A stretch of 64,000 nt of DNA from Trichobilharzia szidati (lineage: Eukaryota > Platyhelminthes > Trematoda > Strigeidida > Schistosomatidae): positions 33,515,204-33,579,203 of the forward strand of contig OX235273.1 of NCBI GenBank assembly GCA_944472155.2, in the 5' to 3' direction. The notes under the pieces were generated by a model that made no database searches, had not been told where the DNA came from, and was given only the letters and a program-made list of their open reading frames with translations. The position numbers were made by a program, and so were the translations under genes. Shown in pieces: positions 24,331-35,310 of this stretch (position 1 is its first letter; the number at the start of each line of letters is the position of its first letter).

Positions 24331-27300
24331 CTGTACTTTCTACTAACATTAACCTACAAAAATGTACATCGAAATCTATAAATACGTGTTGATTTTCAGT
24401 AATAAACGTTATGTTGCCTGGCCCTTGTCTTCTGTTTTACAAATTGATACAAATCTGGATGTCTGATGAATTGGTTAGTAGTTGGGACACATAGCCTAGG
24501 TCTTGGAGTTCCAGAATGGTATTTATGGCACTGACTAATTCAAGCACTACGGCGATTATGGTTTCCATTTCAACATTGAGCATTTTCAGTTTAATGATCA
24601 TATATAGGTATGCTTGTTCATAGATAAAACTCAAAATCGCTTTGTTTTTGAACAGAATAATATTCCCATAATTGTAATGATGATGAGGGTGATTATGATA
24701 TTGATGATTTCAGATTACAATCATTTGAAAAATCTTCTTAATCCTCGCAAATACGAAAAAATATCATATTACGAGAAGTGACAATTAACAAAAGATCATG
24801 GACTAGGGAAAAAGTCAAAATTAATCAGCGATTCAAAATACTACCAACGTGTAGGTGAAATTGCTGTTGAAGCTAAATGTATTAGGTATTCACAAATTAT
24901 ATTGGTTGTAATAACCATTATCTTTGTGACATTTGGTAATTCCCTGTGAATATCCGGAAATGCTTTTGAAGCAAAAATTGTTATCTTTAGTTTCCGTTTT
25001 AGAATGGCTTTCTCATACCATCTCAGTTTGCACGCTTCATGGCGGAACAGATCTTCTAGGTATATTCATTTTTAATGGGTTCGCGAATAACAATAATGAA
25101 TAAATATTATTTGGATTATCATTTTGCATGTCGTCCTCTTTTGGGATAGAAAATCATAACAAACTTGACAAAAGCTTAGAATAGTTAAATTGGACATCAA
25201 TGGAGAAGGATTTTAAAGGCAACATATGTCCTTTTTCATAGAGGACTTTGTTATTTTAATTTCAATAATTTTGCAGAAGAATTCCAGACCAGTTTTTACA
25301 GAAGAGATGACGATATGCTATTAAAGCTTCATGTTCCCTTGGGAACTCAAGGGAATAATATTAATTAAAATAACAGAATATTCTGTGTTCACTGTCCTCG
25401 TGAAATGAATTCATCTATACACACAGACTGATCACTGTGTCCCTTCCCATAAGAACAAATTCATTTAGCAGTTGTGTGACCCAGTTGATTCACACTGTAC
25501 TTTAGACTTTTTATGTGAAGTTATTTTAGACTACAATGATCATTCTACACAAAAGAATTAAAATTAAATACAGAACAATTACACAGTCTTCTTAGTTTTC
25601 TCAGACGTGACGAATACACTTAACGCTCATAGTTTGATGTAATAATCAACATATTCCTTGAGTTAAAATACAAAACTTACTTTGAAATAACGCAAATCAG
25701 ACAGTCCGCTAATTACCAACCTTCTGCTTACATAAAATCCAAATTCAAAACTGCTGATATTAATGTGATTTTAAAATCAAAGTTCACAGAATTTTCGAGC
25801 AAATGTAAGTTTCTTCAACAAGATAATAATGTAGTATTCTGTTATTGAGAATAAGGAGTATTCAGGTATTCTCACGATGTAAATGCTACCGCAGACCCAC
25901 GTGAATTTGTATTCACAAATACAACTAAGCCTTTACACGAATCTACCATTACTGAAATCGATTTGTTCGGTATATTAGCAAAACCACTAGCTAGGAAAGC
26001 GAAACTTAGCGTGTGACCTTGTGTAAACACAATAACGAATTATTGTAAAAACTGTAACAGTCTGAACCAGTTTTGTTTTCAGTCATAATGACTTTGACTT
26101 TAAAAATAACCACTGCAATATTATTAAGGTGTATAGGTCAGATACGGTATAATTTTATTCCGAAATTTTTTTAAACTACTCTAATACAATGAAGTTCAAT
26201 ATTCACACTGTCATAATTAGTGAAGATACCAGTAATTGAAAAATTCCCATTGACACATTCAAAAGCAGTAACAAATTGAACGAATAACCACTTTCATTTT
26301 CATTAAGTACCCTAACAACAGCTCTAAGTTATACCAGTCATGCGGAAATATTAGATATCAGATGTAAAATGAATTAAAATTATTAACGAATTGAAGATCG
26401 TTTAGAATGTACAGTTGAACGACAGGTAATTCATAATATAATGAAAACTTAATAGAGCGGGTGAGTGAACTACGTAAGGACAGGTCAACTGAATTTACCG
26501 ATTTACTATTGACGGTTCTAGCACAATATTTCTAGAGAGGAGAGCGGGAACCGCGATAAAATGTAGATATGCTATTGAAATCGTATTCTCTACTTGCAAC
26601 ATAAGGGAATACTAACAAAATTAATACTGATTGAAATTTAGCTATTTACTGTGCACATAAATGCAAAGGAACCGTAGAGTTTCGTTGGCATAAAGGCAAA
26701 ATCGTTTTGCATTTCTTTGATCTAGTTGATTCACACTGTACTTAAGATGCTTTCAATGAAGTCATTTTGAACTATATTAATTATTATGCATAAGTATTTG
26801 AGTGACATAAAAATATAAAACAATAAAACTAAGAGAGAAAAAGTTACATAATGCCTTTGGATTTTGTAAATTGGAAAACAATTAGAAATTCATCGAGACA
26901 AGTAAGATTCAGGAATAAGTCGTTTGTTTTAGTATTTTTCTCAGCGAATTTCTATCCAGAGAATACTGATGTGAAACTTTAAAATACACGGTTTCACAAT
27001 ACAAATAATTATTATTTATTACTGTTATCCCAAATTGTTTGACGTTATAATTTATAGAGTGTTTTATTGCGTTAGTTGAATATTAGGTTACTTTCTCTCC
27101 TTCAGAAACTGAATTTTCTGCATGCCTGCTGAACATGATGTCGAAATATTTGTTTGGTGCACAAGGGGTAATTTGTTGCCCTCTAAATAATGAAATCTAT
27201 TATTTTTAGTCTAGTAGAGATTCAAAAACTTCTCACTTAGGTCGAATTAACTTTCAAGAAACCATATTTGATCGCGATTTCATAACAGATGGCTGTTCTG

Positions 27301-29334
27301 ACCCGAAAGACTACCGTGTATCGACTAATAGGTCAATACAATAGACGCAGGTTGGTTTATATTGCTCCCTGGCTAGCTATGTCGGCAACTCTATTGATTC
27401 AAGGCACCCTTTGACTAAAACCTGCAGTGAGGTGTTGGAAATGCATCTTGTTAGGCGCTAGTCAATTCTCTGAACAATATTAAGGGCCTGACTGACTTGA
27501 CTTCAGAATTGAAAATTATAATCTTTAGCTGTCTGTGGATTTCAGTCTCACCAACTCAACAGTATCATCAGCCTTCATCCATTCCAAGAGACAAACATTA
27601 TTTCTTCATAAGAACATTTCGTTATGATGTATCAACGAATTTTACCGTAAATCTCAGATATCCAAATCCATCATGAATCAAAATGGACACCAGACAAATG
27701 ATTCCTCAAAATACTTCAAATTTAAACAGTTTACGTCTGAATCTGAATTCTGCATGGAATTTTCCCTTCTTTCACTCTTAACAGAGATTATGAATGAATT
27801 TAGTGGTGGAGAAATGACAATTTCTCCCATACTTGTTTGAAGTCATTTGTGTGCTTTCACGTCAGGAATATTCAGTGAAACACTCTTCTCTTGGGGTCAT
27901 ATATTTCATGAAAACATCTGTGTTTATTTTCCCCTCGTTTTGCGCGCTTTAGTATCGAAAATAAAATTCTTCCACTGAAAAATACCTTCAGTGTTATTTC
28001 TAAATACTGTGAGGTTTCAAAATTTTCGAACCATGTTTCCCGTAGCGTTTGAGATGGGTTTTCTGATCATTTTGTTTGTATGTGTTGAATTCATCCAACC
28101 TACTGATATCGGCGATGAATTCGTGATGCTTGAATTCTTTGCCTTTGACGTCGACTATCTTTTCCAAATAATCAAGTGAACCGGAATTTTTGGCCTCTCT
28201 TAACGTGATGATGCCTTGTACAGACACATTGACAGTGTTTACAGATTAATCGCAAGCAATTCAGTGAATGTTTACTGGCATTGGAATTCAGGTTGTACTT
28301 TTCGCCGTGCTTGGGATTCATCAGCTCGTTGATTTACCAACACTTTTCAGTGAGGTTTGGTGTTGTGTGTGATTTTATTATCATAAATCAATGACTGAGT
28401 TCATTGTTGATAGTGACCACCGTTAACCTGAAGAAACTACAATTATTCCCAGATTTATGACTAAGACGTAATTTTGTTGAAATCATTATAATCACGACTG
28501 TAGTCAGTTAAGCAAGGACAATCAATAACTGGCGCTAAACTTCTGAGACTACATGAGCGCTGCCAATCGCATTATGCTTGTCGTTTCTTACACTCCTCAT
28601 AAGAAGTGTATGGACGAATTATACACTATTATTGAAATGCAATATGCTTCAAGTCCGATTCTCCTCTAGATTTTAACAATGAATTGAAAATATTAGTAAA
28701 CCGGATAAAACAGTTTTACTTAAATGTCTTCTAGTAAAAGGTTAGAATAATCTTCAATACCTCAAGTAAGATTTCAGTCATAAAACTACATATTGTCAAA
28801 TTATCACTCAACCACATAGGGCAACAATATCATTAGAGAGACAAAAGAACATAAAAATGATCAGGTCGGTAGATGATACACAAACATCAGAACCACGATA
28901 AATTGTCAATGAGAGAAAAGGATAATAATCACATATAAGTATAAATATTCTGATTATATCGTTAAAGATGGATTTTTCAAGCAATCATTCCGTTGCACAC
29001 AGAGCGAATATGTTACCCCGACTCAGAGTTGCGAACTTATCCTATCTACCGCTGCAGTCATACGCGAGATCACTAAGATATTTGGGTAGAAGAATGGCCG
29101 ACTGTAGGTCGAACTGAACACTGTAGATACTAGGATTCTAGACCATGCATCACTACAACCTCATTTTGTAGCAAGTCATTATGATCGCTGATTAGTTCAG
29201 TATTCCTTTAATATATTCAATATTACTGTCATTGTCCTCATCACTATTTTTCATCATATCGTTTAATGACAGAATGTCACTTCGATTTGTTGTAATTGTG
29301 CATATAAGTAAATCAGTACAAAATGAATTGAATC
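24331..29334. other. AT-rich intergenic DNA with one diverged internal duplication
   Basis: No gene, RNA or recognisable mobile element was seen. A diverged direct duplication is visible: about 25315-25560 resembles 26570-26800, with the shared word AGTTGATTCACACTGTACTT at about 25480 and 26723. A charged 75-codon minus-strand frame at 28000-28227 has no recognisable family and sits opposite an equally open hydrophobic frame. Confidence 0.45.
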
Positions 29335-29510
29335 GGGTCCCAGTGGCTGAATGGTATACGAGCCAGCATGCCTTGTAACCGGAAGGTCCTGGGTTTGAAC
29401 CCCAGTGGGTAAGTACTGCCGATGATTCTCAAACTTGTATGAAACAGCTGTCCAGTACTCCCTGCTGGTTTTCTAACTGATATCAATCCGTGATCAACTC
29501 GTTAAAACAA
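29335..29510 (+). mobile_element. tRNA-headed SINE or tRNA pseudogene (family distinct from A/B)
   Basis: It contains an A box TGGCTGAATGG, an anticodon-loop-like CTTGTAA (would be TGT, Thr), and a T arm CTGGG-TTTGAAC-CCCAG with a perfect 5 bp stem and B box-like GGTTTGAACCC. The anticodon stem does not pair and the acceptor stem pairs over only about 4 bp, so it is not a functional tRNA. A non-tRNA tail follows to about 29510. Probably a third SINE family. Confidence 0.6.
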
Positions 29511-29649
29511 AATGAAGCCTGAATAATACCAGGCTATCAAGATGGATAAAGCATAATTAAATTCCAAACGTTTTTTAAACTAGCGACATGCAATGAAGTA
29601 TAATTATCACGCTGAAACAATTTGTGAAGATTAAAGTGATTGAAAACTC

Positions 29650-32600
29650 CGTGTTGACCTGTGTTCTATGGTTTGTCAGCATCAACTCATTAGACGGTGT
29701 GATTACTTTCCAAGTTTTTATGATATTTAAGAAGATACATTTATTTTAATTTTGCTTTTTCAAACAAACCTTGTATAGAACTATTCAACTGTAGGAAGAA
29801 AAGAGCTAATCATGACACAGGTAACTAACGTGTTAGCCGAATAGTGAATGATCGGTGATTCACCCATACTAGAGTCAGAAGTAGAGGAAGCAATAAAATC
29901 ACTTAAGGGAGATAAATCACCAGGAATTGACAACATACCGGCAGAACTAATTAAACATGGTGGACCACAAACAGTTAAATGGCTGAAAGCAGCCTGTCAA
30001 AAAATCTGGCAAGAAAAAGAATGGCCTAAAGAATGGACTCAGTCACTAATCATTCCAATATTTAAGAAAGGGGACGCAAAGCAGTGCGAGAACTACAGAA
30101 CAATAAGTTTAATCAGCCACCCAAGTAAAGTCATGCTGAAAGTAATATTGAACAGACTCAAAAAGAAAGTAGAGGAAATACTCTCAGAAGAACAGGCCGG
30201 ATTCAGGCCGTGCAGAAGCACTGCTGAACAAATTTTTAACATAAGGGTACTAAACGAAAAATGTCTACAACACCAAAAAATGCTAGTACACAACTTTATC
30301 GATTTTAAGAAGGCCTTTGACCGTGTGTGGCACGAAGGCTTACGGCAAGTCATGAATAACTACAATATAGATAAAAACATAATTGAGGTTATTAAGTCTT
30401 TATATAACAAATCTAGTAGTGCAGTATCTCTAAATAATCAAACTGGCGAGTTCTTCAGAACAACTATAGGAGTACGCCAAGGGTGCATTCTCTCACCAGT
30501 CCTCTTTAATTTATTCCTCGAACATATTATGACACAAACCCTACATGACTTTACACAGACACTTAGCATAAACGGAAGACCAATTTCCAACCTCAGATTT
30601 GCTGATGATATAGCCCTCATTGGGGAAAACATTGATCAAGTTCAGGACCTCACTTCAAGACTTGATGTTGCAACCAAATCTGTGGGCATGGAAATCAGCA
30701 CAGAAAAAAGCAAAATACTCATTAACGGAGGAAACAACTCAGATAGATGTATCAGACTTGATGGACATGTATTAGAAGAGGTTGAAACTTTCAAATACCT
30801 TGGGTCTACCCTAACAAAAGATGGAAGGTCCACTAAGGAAATAAAAATTCGACTAAACCTAGCCTCTGCCACCATGTCCAAGTTAGGGAAAATATGGAAG
30901 AGCAACATTAGCGTCTCAGCAAAAATGAAACTCTACTCGTCACAGGTCCTCTCTGTATTCCTATATGGATGTGAGAGCTGGACCCTGAATGCAGAGACAG
31001 AAAGAGGAATACAAGCCTTCGAAAACAAAAGCTATAGAAGGATCCTAGGAATAAGTTACCTTGAAAGGAAAACTAATGAATATGTCTTACACCAGGTCCA
31101 TAGACTGGCAGGAAAACAGGAACCACTCCTTTCAATCGTAAAGAAACGGAAACTACAATGGTTCGGCCACACGGTAAGACATGACACATTGTCGAAAACG
31201 ATTCTACAAGGCACAGTAGGAGGAGCACGAAAGAGAGGTCGACCGAATAAGAGCTGGCTTGACAACATAAAAGAGTGGATTGAAATGCCCTTGGACACGC
31301 TACAGAAAATAGCATTAAACCGAGAAGAATGGCGAAGACTGATAGCGCGAACTGTCATAGCACCCCCACGACGAAAGTCAAGGGACTGATGATGAATTTT
31401 GATGGCGTTAATATAAGAAGAAGGAGATGATATGAAAAATATGTTGTAATAGTACCGATTTCCATGTGATACGACTGATAGCCTAGCAAAGTGTGATGTA
31501 ATGAACAAGTTGTAATTTAAGAGTGGTGTTATGTAAGAATCGAATCTCAATCAAATGTGTAGTTTCCGGTTGAAAAATGTGACATGCTCATTTATGTAAC
31601 GAATCCTACGGCGGCCTGCTGATATCTTTGAGCTACGAGAATACCTATCCATTAAAATGCAGAAACTCTTCAACAGTTCTTATTGTTTTAGTGATACAGG
31701 TATATCAGATGTCCAGTACATAAACTCATGCACATATTTAATTAGCTTTCAATAAGTCATTGCGCCACTGTCAAAAAGAAATGAAAGAAGAAATCTTCTG
31801 ATTTGATTCTCTCTTCATATACAACAACACTACGTCACACGATATACTTCAGATTATTACTTTACATGTGAATTCTGTTGGAAGTGAAAATATTTTTGTC
31901 CTAATTACGATAGAAATTTCTGTACTACATGTTCACATATTGTCTGAAATAAAGCTTCATTATTATTATTATCATTGCTATTATAATTATGTTTCATCTT
32001 TCATATTCCATCATCATAACTCCAATAAATTAGGTCATATTTAGTAGTGGTCTCCTATTGTGACGATTTCCATCAGATTTCAGGAGGATATTTGAATTTG
32101 AGGAGGTGGTCCGGTTCACTACAGGGATGAGCAGAGTGGACAGTTCAATAAAACTGCTCAACACAGACGTAGAGTTTTCAGATTATTTTGATTTAGTCTG
32201 TTCACCCTCTGGAAATACTCAACAAAGTCTATCCTGAGTTTTGAGAAAATGAATGTTCCTTTTGATATCCTGCACTGTTAATTCAGACGTCTCAACAAAT
32301 CTGTAATTTCTTAGAACTGGTTGGTATACAAGTTTCGTTATTGAGTGTAAATGAGCTTTCAAAATTCTGTCTGCCACTTTCTAACATACAATAGAAAACA
32401 TGATAATTTATGCTGCAGATAAGTGAGGTTTCACTCAGATTTGTCGACTACACTTCAGATCTAATTTTCGTAGATTTATATCCACACTCATTTCTGAATT
32501 ACTTTATTCGTCACAGATAATCAAGAACCTGTTCGTGTGTCAGCGAACGCTTCACTGTATCTCCTCTCAATGAAAATAACGTCGGAAATTATTTTATCAC

Positions 32601-34060
32601 TATAAATTCTCAGGGTTCACACACACCCCTACACGCTGACAACCAACCTGATCAAAAGCCAACTTGGCTTACAGCAATTTTGGTGGAAACAATTTTCTAC
32701 TCCATTCCATGTCGTCATCATTTCAGATGACAACTGATTAAATCAGACTAATTTATTTACGAAAATTATCCATCAGAATAACATTATCTTGTTATTGTGT
32801 AAAATGGAGTAAACTATTAAAGCACAATACCACGCGTTTTTGAATTATTTCAAACCGCTTCATTCAAACGTCTATTCAAATTCAATTGGGAACAAAAAAT
32901 GGGTGTGTCTGTGATATTGGCATGAACTCTTTATGGTGGCATCAAATGTATATTTTTGAAGATTTGAGAAATGAATTTCTTCGTCAGCTTTGTTCATCCC
33001 TTCAAATGTGTAGAATGAATAAAAGAGTGAATCGCATGATGAATTAGTTGTTATCCTCAGTAATTTCAAAAGAGGTCATCAATCATCAGATCACCAGATT
33101 GTTTGCACCAAAGACAATTAAATTATTCACACACACACTGAGAAAAGTTACTGTGAAAACGATCTGAAACGAATCTGGCAGTGAAACTGAAAGTTACCTG
33201 ATATCTCATATGATATATTTAGCCAACACTGCAAATCCCATTTATGCTGAGAATCAAATGTCGAAATCATCTGTGCAGGCCATAAATTGCAATAATTATG
33301 TAGACGAAATGACAACTTACTTATCATTAGCACTGACTTCGACAAGTTTATTTTCCTAATCCTAAGCAATAATTATTTCAGAAATTGTGAAATGTTATAT
33401 ATTTACAAGGGTATAATTTTTAATTGTCTCTGAAAATGATATTAGTTCATGTGAATGTTTTCTACAGGCGAAACGAATCTAAAACGCTTATAAAACCAGT
33501 TAAATTGCTAGTCAAAATATCAACAGCCACAACACCCTAAACCTAACTCGATACAGACCGTTGACATTCAATATTTACTCACTCAAACAAGTCAGAATAG
33601 GTGACACTCATGCAGCATACACATGTATGTATACGTTTTAAATTATCTTGACAAATCTTCAATTCACTGGTACGTTTGTAGCAGTATGATCGATGTGCGA
33701 ATCCCTCCTGAATAGTATGAGATGAAATTTTGGTCTTTACTTGCATTTCACTAGCTGTTTAACTTTGATATATACATATTTATCGTCACCCTAACATTTG
33801 CATATATTATATGTGCTTACTACTTACCATATGGCTTCCTCTTTAGCTGATTTTTATTCTTGAGACTTAAGTTTACTGTTTTAGGACAGTGTACTCTTTG
33901 TAATGATAAGTTGTTCTAACCTTCGGATTTTGTGGAAATGAATTTGAGGTGGCGCCGCGAAGTGACCACTTGGCCTTGTAGTGTCTTCAGTGAACGTGTT
34001 TTCACCTATTTGATTCTCGTAGACAGAATTTTGATACCGTCTTTTTGGGAATATTCTTGC
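29650..34060. repeat. Segmental duplication, copy A (carries the RTE LINE)
   Basis: Sequence on both sides of the RTE element aligns with 44930-48500 in the same orientation: GACACAGGTAACTAACGTGT upstream; GCGTTAATATAAGAAGAAG, ATGCTCATTTATGTAACGAA and CTCTGGAAATACTCAACAAA downstream. Its final part (33640-34060) also resembles 58700-59040. Minus strand 31760-31815 still encodes a degraded PLE C-terminus (NQIRRFLLSFLF) matching the fuller one at 46072-46593, so the ancestral unit contained a PLE tail. Confidence 0.75.
29848..31389 (+). CDS. RTE-clade non-LTR retrotransposon reverse transcriptase (5'-truncated ORF2)
   Basis: The 513-codon uninterrupted frame copies LINE RNA into DNA by target-primed reverse transcription. 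Visible RT motifs: GDKSPGIDNIPAELIKHGG near residue 20, LIIPIFKKGDAKQCENYR, then AGFRPCRSTAEQIFNIR, motif A FIDFKKAFDRV with catalytic D152, GVRQGCILSPVLFNLF, and the FADD box at residues 251-254 (30598-30609). Next come FKYLGSTLTKDG and the long C-terminal domain (GCESWTLN, KLQWFGHTVRH, GARKRGRP, REEWRRLIAR) typical of RTE/BovB elements. Full RTE ORF2 starts with an apurinic-type endonuclease of about 250 residues, absent here, so the element is 5' truncated and cannot move by itself. The first ATG is just inside the frame and may not be a natural start. TGATGATGAATTTTGATG after the stop fits the short simple 3' end of RTEs. Intact motifs imply a young insertion. Confidence 0.93.
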   Translation: MIGDSPILESEVEEAIKSLKGDKSPGIDNIPAELIKHGGPQTVKWLKAACQKIWQEKEWPKEWTQSLIIPIFKKGDAKQCENYRTISLISHPSKVMLKVILNRLKKKVEEILSEEQAGFRPCRSTAEQIFNIRVLNEKCLQHQKMLVHNFIDFKKAFDRVWHEGLRQVMNNYNIDKNIIEVIKSLYNKSSSAVSLNNQTGEFFRTTIGVRQGCILSPVLFNLFLEHIMTQTLHDFTQTLSINGRPISNLRFADDIALIGENIDQVQDLTSRLDVATKSVGMEISTEKSKILINGGNNSDRCIRLDGHVLEEVETFKYLGSTLTKDGRSTKEIKIRLNLASATMSKLGKIWKSNISVSAKMKLYSSQVLSVFLYGCESWTLNAETERGIQAFENKSYRRILGISYLERKTNEYVLHQVHRLAGKQEPLLSIVKKRKLQWFGHTVRHDTLSKTILQGTVGGARKRGRPNKSWLDNIKEWIEMPLDTLQKIALNREEWRRLIARTVIAPPRRKSRD

Positions 34061-34078
34061 TTATTCCAGGGTATTTCG

Positions 34079-34866
34079 CACTAGGCTCTAGCGTGGAATT
34101 CGAATGGGAAGCAACGAGTTGGGTGTCAAAGGGTGACGTAGAGCAAATCACATGAGGAGGAAATATATGCTTGTAGTCTATCGTGTGGCCAGCTTAAAAT
34201 GATGATACGGAAATGAGTGCAATTTTGATTCGCTGACAAAGCTGTGGGTTTCACTCAGAATGTGGATAACGAATAGTCAGTATGAGATTAAATCTTCTTT
34301 GTGAAGCTGATTTCAACTACTCAGAACGTCTACAATAACTGATGAAAAACACAGTGTGCATACAGCTCAAAATGCTTCAAAAGAAGCTAGTTGGTCCTAC
34401 ATATATACCACATAAATATCCTATACTTTCAAACATTCCACTCGGTGGGTACATCATCATCCACTTGGGAATGCAAGCACAACCAAATGACGAGTCCCAA
34501 ATAGGACGAAATGTGCATCCTGGATTTCAGTGCTAGTCACCATCCATCAATTAAATTACACTCAACAGTTTCTTAGAGTTCATCTGTATATTTCAAAAAA
34601 TAATCCTTGAATGAAATAATAGCAAGTTATTCTGGTTTACTGACTCTTCTCTTGCATTCATTTCATTTCTGTATGATTTGAAGTTTGCAGCTTTCTATGA
34701 GAGAACGAGCTTTCACAGTGAAAAATTTATAAAATGGTAAACGTCCATGAAAAGTGGCTAGGAGAATCTCGAGAACGTTTTCTAAGGCACGTTACGGCAT
34801 TTGACAAATATGTACAGTTTAAATAATTGAAGACATGCACTGTTGAAATTAATACCATGGTACATT
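34079..34866 (+). repeat. 788 bp hammerhead-bearing repeat, isolated copy
   Basis: Starts CACTAGGCTCTAGCGTGG and ends ATACCATGGTACAT. It aligns over its full length with 39520-40307 in the same orientation with only scattered differences. Its last 190 bp (34676-34866) are the end of the 4 kb element, so this copy is a truncated end of a larger unit (4.66 kb, as at 39520-44177). It contains the hammerhead relic at 34459-34545. Confidence 0.9.
34459..34545 (+). ncRNA. Schistosome Sm-alpha-type hammerhead ribozyme, degenerate copy 1
   Basis: The segment GACGAGTCCCAAATAGGACG followed by GAAA and GCATCCTGGATTTC is the recognisable schistosome satellite/retroposon hammerhead. Stem II is intact (GTCC/GGAC with loop CAAATA), the catalytic GAAA is present, stem III is TG/CA, and the cleavage triplet is ATC instead of the usual GTC. 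The core reads ATGACGA instead of CTGANGA: the invariant C3 has become A, and the adjoining stem I pair is lost. Activity is therefore unlikely. Confidence 0.85.
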
Positions 34867-35039
34867 ATCGTATCATTATCGTCTGATAGTGTCATAGATG
34901 CTGTCAAGATAAATCGTGTTTTGATATTTTTCGCATGCAAATTTAGACTTTGGGTGATTTGAGGAATTTTGACAAGCTAACACACAAACCAAACTTATTA
35001 TCGAACGCATACATTCATGGTCTATCCTAGGAAACCTGC

Positions 35040-35310
35040 TGCAATCTGGACACAAAGCTAACCCACGAAAAAATATAATTCAAGTTCACCTACAAAATAC
35101 GCGGGAATCCTGCTGAAAGAATACGAATTAAACTTCTTCAAATCGCCGAAACAATGCCAATTTACATGTTAAATCCTAAAGTCTGCATACAAAAGAAGTC
35201 TGTCCAGTCATTAAATCTACAATGGACCCGATCTGTCTTAACACCGGATACGGAATTTTTGTTTTCTGTTGCTTTTAATTGTATTATTTTTTATCCTGAC
35301 CCCTAATTAC
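35040..35310 (+). pseudogene. PLE C-terminal fragment
   Basis: One frame reads LLQSGHKANPRK, resembling the 'HLxxTGHxxDxxxAF' segment. After a frameshift, an open run from about 35098 to the TAA near 35305 contains RIRIKLLQIAETMPIYMLNP and VCIQKKSVQSLNLQW, matching the PLE C-terminal pattern 'LRIAEAxxIxxLKPxLCxQKxxVxxLxLPW'. No endonuclease core is visible upstream. It is probably the same subfamily as 38170-38560. Confidence 0.55.

Noticed and set aside
28000..28227. Charged 75-codon frame that could be an exon
   Set aside because: No recognisable family, and the opposite strand is open over the same interval with a hydrophobic product; neither can be supported.
31056..31550. 164-codon minus-strand frame over the end of the RTE element
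   Set aside because: Shadow of the RTE reverse transcriptase on the opposite strand; no motif of its own.
34342..34365. CTGATGA followed by a hairpin upstream of the Sm-alpha-type hammerhead (also at 39780)
   Set aside because: There is no GAAA after the hairpin and no cleavage triplet with stem I pairing, so it does not form a hammerhead.
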